Source: Lepidurus packardi
Taxonomy: Eukaryota > Arthropoda > Branchiopoda > Notostraca > Triopsidae
Direction of reading: 5' to 3'
DNA: 64,000 nt
Assembly (NCBI GenBank): GCA_023053545.1
Contig: JAKZAN010000005.1
Coordinates: 2,976,001-3,040,000, forward strand
Positions 12,679 through 25,573 of this stretch are shown here, piece after piece. How positions within the stretch are numbered: position 1 is the first letter of the stretch; every line of letters begins with the position of its first letter. The translations under genes and the position numbers were made by a program. The notes below the pieces were generated by a model that worked only from the letters and a program-made list of their open reading frames with translations, was not told the origin of the DNA and did no database searches.

Positions 12679-13173
12679 ATTTCGACACTGTAGTGCAAAA
12701 AGACGCTACTGTATAGTCGGTATATTTCCGTGAAATGAGATCATTACGTGCCATGTGAGAAAACTTGGTTGTGAGATGTCTCTTTGAATCAACTTAGGTA
12801 CAAATACAAATTGTATTTCTAACGTGGCTATTATTGTTTTATTAAATGCCGCTCCTCTGCGTACATTCCGTAATAACTGGGATGATGAATGAGTCAATGT
12901 ACAGACTTATCTGTAGACGTGCGCATACGTGGCACAATTAGCATTCGTGGTATAATTTTCAATTTAGGCGGTGGTGTGGGGCGACAACGGTACCATCTAT
13001 ACGGAATTTCGTTGAACTTTTTCTGTTGACATGCACGTCATTGCATAGCAACAAGGCAATCCAAAGAGAAACTTATATACCGAAAATAGACAAGAATATG
13101 GTGTAATGTTACGGTGAATTAATAAGTTTGATTAGTCTTTGAATCCGGCCATTGTTCTAAAAACTATCTCAAG
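12679..13173. other. SLC26 to AP-1 mu spacer
   Basis: 495 bp between tandem genes on the plus strand; presumably contains the SLC26 3' UTR and the AP-1 mu promoter. I see no TATA box near the second gene and no open frame of interest. Confidence 0.5.
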
Positions 13174-15022
13174 ATGTCTATGTCAGCCATTTTCTTACTA
13201 GACGTTAAAGGAAAGGTAATGCAAATCCCTTTGGTTAGATAGTCGGGCCAAGCCTTTTAAGCTTTGACGTTTGACACCCACCTACATCTCCATTCTTTTC
13301 TAGCTAACACAGCGTTAATATTATGTTTCAGGTTTTGTTGTCGAGGAGCTATAGAGGCGATGTGGACCTAAGTGTTATAGACAAGTTTATGACGTTCCTA
13401 ATGGATAGAGAAGAAGACGGCAACATGACCCCTATAATTCAAACCTTGGATTGTACTTACATGTACATCAAACACAACAACCTTTACATAGTCGCTACCA
13501 CCAAGAAGAACGCCAATACTGCTTTGGTGTTTGTCTTTCTTCATAGACTAGTACAGGTAGAATGGAGCTATAATTCTCGACATATTTACCTTTCCTAATT
13601 TTTTATATGCATAACTGTTGGCTAGGTTATGGGAGAGTATTTCAAAGAACTAGAGGAGGAGAGTATCCGAGACAACTTTGTCATCATTTATGAACTCCTC
13701 GATGAGCTATTGGACTTTGGCTATCCCCAGACGACGGATACTAAGATCTTGCAAGAGTAAGTTCTTTAACACGGTTAAGTTTTCCGTGACAAACAGGATT
13801 AACGTGGATTTATTTTTCTTCAATGCAAGGTTTATCACGCAAGAAGGCCACAAGCTCGAAATTCAGCCTCGACCTCCTATGGCTGTAACCAATGCAGTAT
13901 CTTGGCGTTCCGAAGGCATTAAATATCGTAAAAATGAAGTATTTTTGGATGTCATCGAGTCCGTTAATTTATTGGTATGTATAAGAACGATGAGCATATA
14001 ATTTTTCTTGATAATAACTTCCTTTTCCTGTAGGCTAGCACTAATGGCAACGTACTGCGGAGTGAAATAGTTGGTTCAATTAAAATGAGAGTGTTTTTAT
14101 CTGGAATGCCGGAATTGCGACTAGGCTTGAACGACAAGGTCTTATTTGAGAGCACGGGACGAGGCAAGTCGAAATCTGTGGAGCTGGAAGACGTCAAGTT
14201 TCATCAGTGTGTTCGCTTGTCTCGGTTCGAGAACGATCGAACCATTTCCTTCATTCCACCTGACGGGGAGTTTGAGTTAATGTCCTACCGACTCAATACC
14301 CACGTAAGTCTACTCAGTGATGACTCCTCACATGGCTCTTAACTATCAAGATAAGAAAACATCAAGGGTTGCTTATCTTTCTTTATTTTGCTGGCCCTTA
14401 CCTTTGTACTCGTTGACAGGTTAAGCCGCTTATATGGATTGAATCGGTCATAGAACGTCATGCCCATTCTCGAGTGGAAATTATGGTCAAAGCTAAATCT
14501 CAATTCAAGCGGCGCTCAACAGCCAATCATGTGGAGATTATAGTGCCTGTTCCCGCAGATGCGGATTCACCCAAGTTTAAAACCACCGTGGGAAGCGCCA
14601 AGTACGCCCCAGAACAAAATGCGGTTATCTGGACGATCAAATCATTCCCGGTATAATACCCCCCAATCCCCTTTAAATCCGATTAACAGCCGCACTAAGA
14701 CTTTTGCTATTGTGTTTTTTGTATAGGGAGGTAAAGAGTATTTGATGCGAGCTCATTTCGGTTTGCCGAGCGTTCTTTCGGAGGAAACAGAAGGGAAACC
14801 GCCTATTCAAGTCAAGTTCGAGATTCCTTACTTCACTACTTCAGGAATCCAGGTAATGTTGTTTTGGATTATCACTGAAAACTTTTCTTGTCCAATCTTA
14901 CCTTTTTCTTTGCTGTGCGTTAGGTTCGCTACTTGAAGATCATTGAAAAGAGCGGATATCAGGCGTTGCCTTGGGTGCGGTATATCACCCAAAACGGAGA
15001 CTATCAGCTGCGTACTAATTAG
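13174..15022 (+). CDS. AP1M1: Clathrin adaptor AP-1 complex subunit mu
   Basis: Medium chain of the AP-1 adaptor, which sorts cargo with tyrosine-based signals into clathrin vesicles at the trans-Golgi network and endosomes. Eight exons: 13174-13215, 13332-13556, 13626-13756, 13830-13974, 14034-14303, 14420-14650, 14727-14852 and 14924-15022; 422 residues, the normal size. Residues 1-140 are the longin-like domain ([30 protein letters not shown]). A short hinge leads to the mu homology domain from about 168 ([14 protein letters not shown]), ending in [16 protein letters not shown], the conserved C-terminal strand of the signal-binding pocket. The sequence is very highly conserved and clearly AP-1 rather than AP-2 or AP-3 ([28 protein letters not shown]). 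No damage seen. AATAAA at 15383-15388 is a candidate poly(A) signal. Confidence 0.97.
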
Positions 15023-16351
15023 CAAATAAGAACTCGCTAGGAAAAGTCCATTACTTAAGTAATGAATGTGTGAATGGACCCAGTTTAGCAATGGACTTTT
15101 GGTTCCGCGTGTGGTGCCACCTTAGCCAGACAGATTTCAGACAGATTTAAAAAAAAAATCGGCAAAAAGTTGAGCAAATTTTTGTGTACGTTTTTCAAAA
15201 ACATTGGTTCCAAATCTTTGCCACCCAGTTGAAGAATGGGATGTGTGCGTTATACAAGGCTTCTAGTGTGAAGCCTATTTTGTTATAATCTGCCTTTTGA
15301 ACAGGGGGGGGAAACATTACAATTACATTCTTCAAAGAAAGCTTGATGAGTTTTTACTGAACGCTGTGTTGCTTCCTTAAAAAATAAAATTCTCTTAGCT
15401 TAGCTTTTCCTCGACTTTACCCTTGAACGATTTCGCCAAAACTCGCAAGCGGTATTTGGCAGTAATGTTGCATGAAACATGTGGGAGCTGACGCAAATCG
15501 CTGCATCTGCTCTCAGTCGCATATTATGTCGGAGCTAAAGGTGCTGGTATCACACTACATCACACGATGCGGCTTCTAATTTAATTCTAGACGAGCCATT
15601 TCTAAAAATGAAGTAAATGCAACCGGAGGAAACGTTTTGGAGCGATTCAGTTTTGATGAAGAATTTGCTGTTTGTTTTCATAGTACAGCATTTGCTGTCA
15701 GAAAGAGGGTATAAGCAAAGTAATGTGTGAGAAACTCGAGCTGTTTTTCCGATTTTAGATTCTCTTGCGACAGAGAAGCAGCCAAGCAAGAAACGTTATA
15801 CTTCTTTAGACACTCACGTCGTAATTTGGTGGCGGATATAGGCCTATATACGATACTTGTGACATAAAAGACGATGCGAGAAATTGCTTTTTCTTTGTGC
15901 ACTTAGGTGACAACGTCTCAAAACTGAAACCAGCCCTTTCAAGGATTAAAGCCAAGGCATATGAACGAAGAAAACCTAAGCCTTGTACCTAACACAATGT
16001 AAAAAATACGGTTAAGAGCACCGCACCTTGCTTTTGAAGCAAAGTTGCCATAATGAAGCCCGTAATGCAGTTCTTAGAACTTGGTATTTAGACGAGAAAA
16101 ATTATATGTAGACAAAAAAAGAAAACGCGGTGACGGAAACAGGCCTTTGGTTAGGTTTCCGAAAAGAAAAAGATTAGAAGCTTTTGATGTCAGCCAGTTA
16201 GCCAGAATATGCAACGTCCTCTCCAAACGAGTGGAGGAGCGCAAAGGACATCACAAATCCGCTTAGTTTCTTTTTCTCATCCATATTTTGGGCACAAATC
16301 CTGCGATATTCAAGATATTAGACATAACTTTAATATTATGCATGCTTATTA

Positions 16352-16792
16352 ATGTTCCCCAGCGAAACTCATTTATTGAGCCTGCCTGTCGTGTGCATGG
16401 CGGGGGAAAAAAATAGAATCATGGCAACCGTGATCAAATCGAGGCTTTCTGACAAGATTTATATGGGCATGACTACCATGTTGATTATGGGTGGGTTTAG
16501 AATGGAAACCTTGCTCAGACATTCCAAATGCGAGATAGGATTGCAGCAAGGGGGTGACAACTCTATTGCAAACTTCAATGTGCTACGTGATAATAGCGAA
16601 AATATTCCCATATTTTGCAGTGGATTTTCCATTCAAGAGCTCCCTTTCTATTTTCTTGTAGAGCATACACCTGACAGTAATGAAGGAAAAGAGCATATGC
16701 AATATCGGTTCGGTAAACAAATCACATTCGCTTCTCGTTCACAATTCATGGATGAAAGGCCTTACGTTGAGGCGTTTAAATATAGGGTGTAA
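16352..16792 (+). CDS. Hypothetical 146-residue open frame, uncertain
   Basis: Single uninterrupted frame from ATG 16352 to TAA 16790-16792. I do not recognise the protein: there is no clear signal peptide, no obvious transmembrane run and no motif. The one point in its favour is an AATAAA hexamer at 16798-16803, a few bases past the stop. A frame of this length is expected by chance once or twice in a window this size, so it may not be a gene. Confidence 0.18.
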   Translation: MFPSETHLLSLPVVCMAGEKNRIMATVIKSRLSDKIYMGMTTMLIMGGFRMETLLRHSKCEIGLQQGGDNSIANFNVLRDNSENIPIFCSGFSIQELPFYFLVEHTPDSNEGKEHMQYRFGKQITFASRSQFMDERPYVEAFKYRV

Positions 16793-17798
16793 TATACAAT
16801 AAAATTAATCATGAGATCTCCCGGCTGCTGCAAAGCCTTTGCTTGGCTTCTTGCATCACTTTTTATACTATTATTGGAAGAAAGGAAAAGAAAGCAGTAT
16901 AGAATTGAAAAAGGTTACAAAAAAAGAGAAAAAACGTGGGTTGATTTCCTTACATTTTTGCTTCCGTCTTTGTAAAGCTGAAACCCTTCAGGCGTACCCC
17001 AGTACTTAATGAAAACCCGAAAGAAAAGCAATATCTATAATAGCTGGAAAAATAGAAATGGTGTTAAGGAAAATACAAGTCTACGAGCTTGGAGTAATGG
17101 ATCACGCTCACAATTTTTTAGTCATTACTGCACGCCCGTTATTCAAATTGGTGTTTTCTCCCCGAAAAGTATCCTTTAACACTGAAGTTTACCCTCTCTC
17201 AGCCTTTTCGCTTTTAAAATTTTGCAGGAAGTTAATACGAACGATTTTCTTCCAATATACCGCTTAAAAGTGCCTATAATGCCTTCGCTTTTGTTCTGTT
17301 ACGCAAAGAGCTTTGGCACTTTTTTCATATGCATTCGAGGTTGCAAAAATCCAACGCCTTTTCTTACCGCACTCCCCAGAGAAAAGAAAAAAGTAGGAAA
17401 AAGAAATACATAAAATCCGTGAAAAAAAGAAAACGATTGGCAAAATCAGTAAAAACCAGAAGTAGCCAAAAATACCACAACAAATATCAAAATCCCTACT
17501 GGTAAAATGCCAGGATTAATATTTCATGTGGAACAGCGTACACTTAATAAGAACTTCAAAATTTTATTACTTGGAAGAAGAACGTTTTGCTTGTGCGGTG
17601 TTATTTTATGTTAGAAGCAGCTTTCGCTCGCATGAAGCAAAAAAAGTTTAAACCAAGGTATTTCCTTAATGCTTTCCGGGCCAATACCCTGCGCATCCTA
17701 TTCTGGGGTCTAATGGTAGTACAGCCTCCTGCGGAGCTCGCATTTACCGCGGATATACGACGACGCCACCCGGGTATACCAACAGCCACCACGTGTTA

Positions 17799-18032
17799 AT
17801 GATGATGACAATGGGTCGACCCATCTTTTATGCAGTATTTCTTGCTGTCCTAGTACTAAAACCTTGTAGGCAGGCGGTTCCTAACCATTACTTCCCATCC
17901 ATAAACAACAAACCCGTATATGGAATCTGCACGCTGAACTGGGCGTTTCTTCCGCTTTACCAACCCATATACACGCCCATCTGTGGATTATGTGCAAGTT
18001 TACCTGGAAACACTTGCGGAACTTCAAATTAA
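17799..18032 (+). CDS. Hypothetical small secreted Cys-containing peptide, uncertain
   Basis: Single-exon frame of 77 residues beginning with consecutive ATG codons at 17799. The N-terminus (MMMTMGRPIFYAVFLAVLVL) is a good signal peptide with likely cleavage near residue 26. The mature part is Pro/Tyr-rich and has four cysteines (GICTLNW, TPICGLC, GNTCGTSN). I recognise no family; the TPICG piece faintly recalls Kazal inhibitors but the cysteine spacing does not fit. No TATA box or splice evidence supports it. Confidence 0.25.
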   Translation: MMMTMGRPIFYAVFLAVLVLKPCRQAVPNHYFPSINNKPVYGICTLNWAFLPLYQPIYTPICGLCASLPGNTCGTSN

Positions 18033-18919
18033 CCCAGGGGCAACGACAAAAACATAGTTGTCACTTAGTTTCGGAAGTTTTTTCGAACCCAAAGTTCGCG
18101 CTTGTGTCATTACACGCTTTGACGTAATTGAACTGCCTGGTGAGATGCAACACCTTTTTGTTTTCCACCGTTTACGATCTTCACCTATGGCAAATGCTCA
18201 GAACTGTTCGCAAAAGGAAAGTTTTCCTTACAAGTTAAAGAAAACACGAAGCTAATGTAGCACTATTACAAACAGTTGGCATCTGGCAAAGTTTCTTTCA
18301 AAGACATCAACCTATCCACCTTATGGAACGCAGCAACTTTTGCTTCAATCTTTCGGTTTACTATAGAGATTTTTGGAATATTTCCAAAACTTTCATGAAA
18401 AAACAACGCTAAGCCGAAATCACCAAGTTTGCAGCAGACGGTTGGCAATTATGCACAAATATAAGAACTTTTTCATCCGACTCGTATATATAATATTTTC
18501 TTTTGGATATAAGGAGACAATTCTGGATCTTGGGGTTCATTTTTTCCCTTCTGATGATAAAGCTCCCTTCCTCTTAACGTTGCCAAAGCGATGATCCGGA
18601 GGACTTTGTTATTCTTAGCGCACCCGAAAGGTTTGGCAATAACTTACCGGTAAAAGAAGGATCCAACCGAACTTTCCTAGCTGTCGCAATATCAGTTTCC
18701 TGTGCTCTCGCTCTTTCCTTTCCAAAGATGTACCTTTTGCCGTTTCGTGCTACAGTTTCTTCACGAAAACATGACCACATTACACGAGGCTCTCACCCGG
18801 TGCACACGGTTTCCGAGGAAGAGACGGGAATACGGGATTTATGTGGCGGAAGTCTGACGGACGTGAATCCCGCCAGGATTTCCCTTACGTCAGTAATAAT
18901 GTCAATAGCTCAAGAATGT

Positions 18920-18927
18920 TATAAAAG
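18920..18927 (+). promoter_or_regulatory. Orphan TATA box
   Basis: TATAAAAG in a TATAAAAGGAG context with no established gene downstream. A possible two-exon frame at 19084-19288 (19084-19123 joined to 19230-19288, 32 residues, with GTGAGA donor and a CTTTCACAG acceptor) lies 160 bp beyond it. Weak. Confidence 0.2.
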
Positions 18928-21900
18928 GAGCTATTACGAAGACGGGGTTGTATATAATGAGCTCATAAACCTAAATGTCAATCCTTCCAGAGCTCTCAGG
19001 TTCATAAAGGAAAATAATCTAAATAATATATAGGGTGTATAAGCTTAAGACAAAGGACTGAGTTGATTTGTCGTTCTCTGAAGATGTCGCGGAGTCCGCA
19101 GACACATCCAAGCGATTATCCAGGTGAGAATCTTCACACCTGGGACAAGCTGCGTGCACCGCCGTTTTCCATTCCCATAACTCGTGCGGGAGATTGTTCT
19201 CGAAACCTAGGTTACCCTTTCTTTCACAGCTGGACATCAAAATGAACTCTGTGTAACCAAGAAAATCCGAACATTTGAACAGCTATAAGAAAACGCAGGA
19301 ATATCCCTGCGACACATAAATTCAAAAGACCCATCCAACAATGCAGAAAATCGCTTTTTCCTTTGCTAGAAATTCACTTCTGATTCCTTCTTTCCTTCGT
19401 TTCGGTATCTAAAAGACGACTCAATAAGCCCTATTGGTTGCCACTGCTATAATGTAATTAGCGCTATACTCTATAATACTTCCCTCGACTTGCGCATGAT
19501 TCTTCCTTGATGACCTAACAGCGGCCGCATCGGGGCGAGGATTTGGATTTAACAAGATAGATTGGAAAAAGTCCAAGGTGGAACTCGCGGAGTCGTAAAG
19601 ATCCTTCGTGTCACACACTCCCCACGTACCCAGAACAAGCCTTGGTGGGGGAAAAGTATAGGGAGAAAAGTGGTATGATGTCACTATCCGCCTTCGAGTG
19701 GTCATTCAATCAAGCAGAATGATCTGATCTGATAGATCTGCAATGTTTGAAGAATCCGGTTAGGCAGTAGCCGACAGCGACACGTGGCGCACCGAAGTCG
19801 TTCGCATTCCCTGCCGGATGTCGCCTTCTCTGTCACGGTACTTATAATTAACTATTTACCATACCTCTACCCCAAAAGGCCTGCTAGCTTCATCTTGATC
19901 TGCAGATTCTGGAGAGAAAAAATCTTTTAAGAAGTAATATGCATGGCGTGTCAAGCTCAGGCCATACTTACAAGGGGAAGGTCGAACTATCACTTGGGTT
20001 TGACGCATAACGATGAAAGGGGACAGAATTTTCTCTCGAATTAAAGGCCCCTCAGCAAGCTGCTCCTACGCCAGTCTATCCCGAAAAAAAAAGTGGGCAA
20101 AGCAATTCCAACATGCCACGTACTGCCATACCCGCTACTATTTTGTGTAAATCGGACAGTTGTAGGTAAAAGCAACAACCGCTTGGATTTCTCAACACGC
20201 CAACTGCAGCTCAAGACGCCCAACAGAAGCCTAGTAGAAGAGCCAACGTCAAGTAATATTGCATATGGCGTGGGCCTCTTGCTTCCTCAGTTGTCAAAAA
20301 GCAGGAAAATATTTACTTACCAGAAAAAGTAGGTAAAAAAAGTCTTCCGCGTTGAACGGTACGGTGAACTTGAGATAAGGTATACTCTAGCCTGCTGTCG
20401 ATCCAATTTTCGTGACATGGTACCATTATACATTTACGAAGACGAAGAAAATGGGTGTGTAAAAACTACAATTACCTTAAAAAGCTTAAACAAAAGTCCA
20501 GTCACGCACGTTTGTTTAGCTGCTACTGGAACGCCTGATGTAAAAAACACACACTGGATCAAAGCCCTGATTACTAAACACTGAAATTTAAAGCGGTGGT
20601 TGGCTCCTTTTTTACGGAGTCTGCTATTTTTACACCCTCGTTCTCAAGGGTAAAGAAAGGAGAGGTTGTTTTTTCTTTTTCTTTATCTGGTTGTTACTTG
20701 AAGGCGCCACCGTGCAAGGTTTTATTCCAGTTTTGGGTATTCCATTACAGAGTGATCGTAAATGCAAGAAAACAACAAGGAACAGCCTTATGAAGCGGCT
20801 TGGTATTACGAGTTTGAAGCACACTTAAAACTGTAAGTTAATTAGCTTATCATGCTCATAGTTTCGCATATATGTCTTTAAGCATTCCAAGAATGCGAGA
20901 ACTATTTGAACTCTTTCGGACTGAACTTACTTATTTTAAAATATATAATTCCATTTCCAAGTAGTTAATAATAACTTAATCTATAAGCGAAAAAATAAAT
21001 AATATTTTAACAAAATGTAAACAATTGGAACGGAAATACTAGTTCGTATTTAAAATTAGCGAGTACTTTGCTGCAATTACCAGGTATTGTTTCAATCGCG
21101 AAAAACTACCGAGCAAAGTACCGTCAAGCTGAACTTTAGTGACGAATCCCGGGTAGGAGAGCCATGTGATCTGTTATTGCTTAAGTTGTATTCATTGTTG
21201 TGCCGTTAAAGTATAAGTAAGAAGGATAAGTAAAGCTGCAAGCTACGCTTCAGATCTGGCCATATGAAATGCTTTTATTTGGACGAAGATGGTACTTGAT
21301 TTTTGTATGTAAATAATTTCTAATGAACGTACTATGTGTGGAATTTCAGATTCAGGTTCGGGAAATTATCCTTAGGGCTAAGCTTTCTTGACCTCTGCCC
21401 TCGATGCAAGAAGTGACTTCCATGTTTTTCTCGTGTGTTAGTAAGAGTAAGTGTGACTAAGTTCTCTGAACATTAAGCTCATCTAGCCGTCCCGTGCTTA
21501 TTAGTCGGTCACCTTCATTAACCAAATGTCACATCCAGTTAGAAGAGCACACGAATGTCAGTGAGCTGGTTCACGTTCCGTTCAAAGCCTCGTTATGTTG
21601 AAAAGATCTTGCGCGATGGCTACGTCTTCCTCGTTAAGTCTGCAGTCCTTTGACGTCGAGGATTTAGATTAACCTCGTTATTTCTTCTGGTCTACCAACC
21701 GCTTCAGCCCGTAAGAAGAATTCTCTTCTAGTATCTAATATGCGTAAGGGCTTCCTGTCCCTTATTTTAGGTAGAAAGTGCGACTTACTTTGTCTCCTGT
21801 CTTCTAAAGCACCGTTTACCCTTTTCGTTGGTAAAACTTTGCGTCATAGACAAACATTGATCGATATTAGAACGTTGTTTCCGCTCTCGTTCTTTTTTTT

Positions 21901-23514
21901 CAACACTTGGGCTATAGAAACCAGTACGTCGAGGAATAAAAGACTGCTTGCGCTACAAGCAAAGCTCGATTTATACGTACAATGGTATTTCTTCGTAGAT
22001 ATTGCTCGACAACTAACTGCACGCAACCTGTTATAAAACTGAACTATCTTTTATCTGCTAGTAACGAAATAGTCTATAAAAATTTCAAGTGTATTAATAA
22101 ACCCAATCCCTTACGTTTCATAGCCCCATACTTACATAATTTTATAGCCATTCAGTCATGGGTACATACAATTCCTTTCTCCTCTGAAGTAACGCATTGT
22201 TTATTGCTTACGCTAATATACACAGAGAGTTTTGCATCTGCAGGTCTAAACTCTTTATCATGCAAGCTGGGACATACTTTTTTTCGGATCCCATTAAAGT
22301 AATGCGAGCGAAGAGAGCGGACAATGTGTGGGCTTATCGTGGCAAGTTTTCTGGAGCTGAATCCCTCCTGGAGCATTTTGAGGAAATTTCTTAACGAAAG
22401 CTCGAAAAATAGAAGCACTTTTACATTTCTCCACCCAAAACTATTTGTCATAGTACTGGACAAAGAACTCCTACTCAAAGAGCATCATTTCGGGAGTTAT
22501 CTTGCGACATCATACGTGATCCCCGCACAGCTATTGAAAGACTTCGTGCGATAGCATCGCCTCAGAGTAACAACCAAAACTTCTCTACCGCAAATGTAAA
22601 AAAGAAAGACAGATAGAGATGAAAAAGAGAGAGCATTCCAAAATTACTGTTGTTATTTTTCTCTCAGCGGAACAAAAGATGGTTGGCAGTATATAGCATA
22701 TACACTACTTGTAGGATGGTATTGGAGTGTTACGCAGCATGGGCTCGTCTTTGCTTACTGTTGCAAACCAAGTAATTTGGTAGAGTACCTGCGAAAACCT
22801 CAAACAATTCTTCACCGTCCATTATGGTTTCTTATTTATTTATCTCATCTTCTCGCTTCTCTCAGTTAAGCTTCGAGTGGTAAGGTGCTTTTACTTGAAA
22901 CTCGTCTGCTGATCTTTCCCGCTGGCTATTCTTGCATCCCCCCAGCGAAGACAGGTGGACACGGAGGTATCTTGCGAAACTGTCTTTACTTTCTTTCAAT
23001 TTTATTTACGACCCGAGACCTTTCTGGTGTGTATGTTCAAAGATTAAGTCTTCGTATACATATAAAGGAAGAAATTGAGTTTGTTGGGAGGAGCGACGCG
23101 AGGTGCTCTTCAATCGAATCTTTCGAAAAGCGGACCTCGAAAAAAATGTCATCACTTTGGTGAATCGGAAGATTCAACCAAGGAAAAACTAAGGAATTCT
23201 TGTAGCGTGAAACTGTATGATTCGACTAAATACTAGAACACAAATCGCCCACGCAAGAGACATTAAAAACCAGTCTTCCATCCATGATTTCAGATGATCC
23301 CGGAAGAGCAGACTGAAGCATAACTTTGTTTATAAAGAGACTAAAGCATAACTTTGTTTATAAGTAGGAGAACGCAACGTTCTATTTTGGAAATTTTAAT
23401 TCATTTTCTTTATAAATCCTTAAGTTTATACTTTAATTTTTTTCATTTTAACGCCGATTTATTTTGCGTCTTGTAAGTTCAGCTTTCCGAACTTCAGAGC
23501 TTACAAATAATATA

Positions 23515-23746
23515 CAGTAGGTGCCGCTTAGAGTGATCACTGGCTATAAGAATCAGCCGCTTTATGGAATCAACTGTTAAAGGACCGATTCAAAATGATC
23601 AAATGCATAGTATTTTAATCGGTTATTAGAATCACACTTTCGGATATTTAGAATCAATTTCCGACTTTCGGTTATAAGAATTTCCGCTTATTAAAATCAA
23701 AATTGGCTGGCTGGACAAACGTGATCACAAGAAGAGGCGCCTACTG
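23515..23746. mobile_element. Tigger/pogo-like MITE
   Basis: 232-bp element with imperfect terminal inverted repeats: CAGTAGGTGCCGCTTAGAG at the left and, reversed, CAGTAGGCGCCTCTTCTTG at the right. Both inner flanks carry GTGATCAC. The element is bordered on both sides by TA (23513-23514 and 23747-23748), the expected target duplication. Internal repeats of a TTATAAGAATCA-like unit in both orientations are typical of pogo-type ends. It has no coding capacity. Confidence 0.85.
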
Positions 23747-25390
23747 TACCATAAAGTACTTGGAAGTACTATAGTACTTGGATCCGTAACGATTACTATT
23801 TTTAGTATCTTTTATAGTATCGTATATTATCGTATCGTTTACTAATTATTATCGTTTATCTATTCAAAGTTGCCTCTCCTGTCGGTTAAGATTCCAAATG
23901 ATTCTAGTTCATTTTTTCGGCAAAATGCAGAACTTTGCATTGGCTTTCGCATTATTGGTACAAATAATTGTGTATTGCACAAAACACACTTTCCGTTTGT
24001 TGCGGAATGTTCTTGAAGAATGCAATAAGATAAGGATTGGTGGGTTCTATATTGAATGAATGTGGAAGAGAATTAGATATTGAGATTTCCCCGTTAAAAT
24101 GTCTGGCATTCGTGAACAATGTGAACATGGTGCAAAGACAGCTTCATTTCGGGCCCGGAAACAAGTCTAGTCTCATGGGTGGAGTGCCAAGTCGTCTTAG
24201 TGCATCGGGAACACCGTTTACTTGACCTGTAAACGTCACGTTTATAACTCCTTTGAAGTCGGCAAAGTTAGGACTATGATTTACCTGAACCGTGAAAGGG
24301 CATGTCTGAAATGCAGTTCGCGTGGTTTTCAGTTTGAGTCAATTTCCCGCGCACTGTGATGGTCTTTTCAATTCGGGATCGCTTATAGCGTTTGGATAAC
24401 GACATGGCTTTCTGACATAGTCCTGGCACGTTCCACCTTAAAACCACTCGCTTCTAAACTAGTTAACTAAGTAACCAACTACTTACGGAAGTACGGCCAT
24501 CGATGCCTTCTATGCCTCTCAGATTTCACCAAAGAAGCAAGCAGACCAAGTTCCGTACTTCTAAGAACTAAAAAGTTTAGCATAAAAAGGTATCGACCAA
24601 GGCATCTTTGTTGCAACTTTCGCATGTATCGCATATATATAAAAAGATATTACGGATATTAGAAGCTGAACACGTATATCTTGTGGCCCCAACCTCGAAA
24701 AGAAAACATCAGAGCATTCATTATTTTCTCTTTTTCGTTTTTTTTTCAACTTTCCGCGCGTTGTAATTCCCTTACCACCGTTCTGCTTTGTAACAGTTGA
24801 GAAAGAGGCACATATTTTGGTTCTAACAAATTTTCTTGAACTTTGTCTCTGTCTTAGGGAAAGCTTTATGTATGTCTGTGGCGCTGAAGGCGAAATAACT
24901 TAGACCATTACTATTTAAAAGAGGGGAAACCCGCCTTGTCGTCGGCTTCCGTACACGTCTGATTTGCACAAGCTTGTTAGAGCCGTTCTTTACTTTATAT
25001 TAGCTCTGCGCTTGAAGTTGCAAAAATGCAAATTTCCTTTGTCGTATACCTTTGTGAAATAGCTTCGGTGGCGTCAAGGGACAAAACTGGGTTTAATTCT
25101 GCAGCAATCAACGAGAGACACGAGAGATAAAAACTTCCTGTCCGCATGCCTTTTTTCCCCTCGACGTAGTATGCCAGCAAGGGTATATAAACATAAAACA
25201 AAATATTGAAAGTTGTTTCCCCAGCATTTGTTTTAAATGAAGGGTTGTTTAAGCGTTGTCAGCTTGCCTGACATGCTACGCCGCAGTACAGGCAGCCTAG
25301 GAGATTAATGGTGCCCGGGATTTGCAATTGCATTGCAAGGGTGTGAAATTTTCCTAACGTAGATTACATAGACTGCAGCTTTGTCTAGCG

Positions 25391-25573
25391 CAGCGGTTCT
25401 CAAACTATGCGCCGCAGCGCCCTGGTGCGCTGCGGTGGGCTTGCAGGGACGCCGCGAAAGATTCCTATAATTTCATAGGTGCAGCAATTATATAGGCCTA
25501 TGTTCTGAGGGGCGCCGCGGTGAGCTGGGGATACTCTTAGTAATCCGCGAACGAAAAAGTTTGAGAACCCCTG
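25391..25573. mobile_element. hAT-type MITE, copy 1
   Basis: 183-bp element with hAT-like terminal repeats: CAGCGGTTCTCAAACT at the left and AGTTTGAGAACCCCTG at the right (the reverse complement reads CAGGGGTTCTCAAACT). Flanking 8-bp target duplications are GTCTAGCG and GTCCAGCG, differing at one base. The interior is GC-rich with GCGCCGCGG motifs around AT-rich GCAATTATATAG. The same family occurs at 52776 and, truncated, at 53003. Confidence 0.9.

Noticed and set aside
18728-19033. 101-codon ATG frame
   Set aside because: Composition is unremarkable, it overlaps a TATA-like sequence, and it resembles nothing known; length is within chance expectation.
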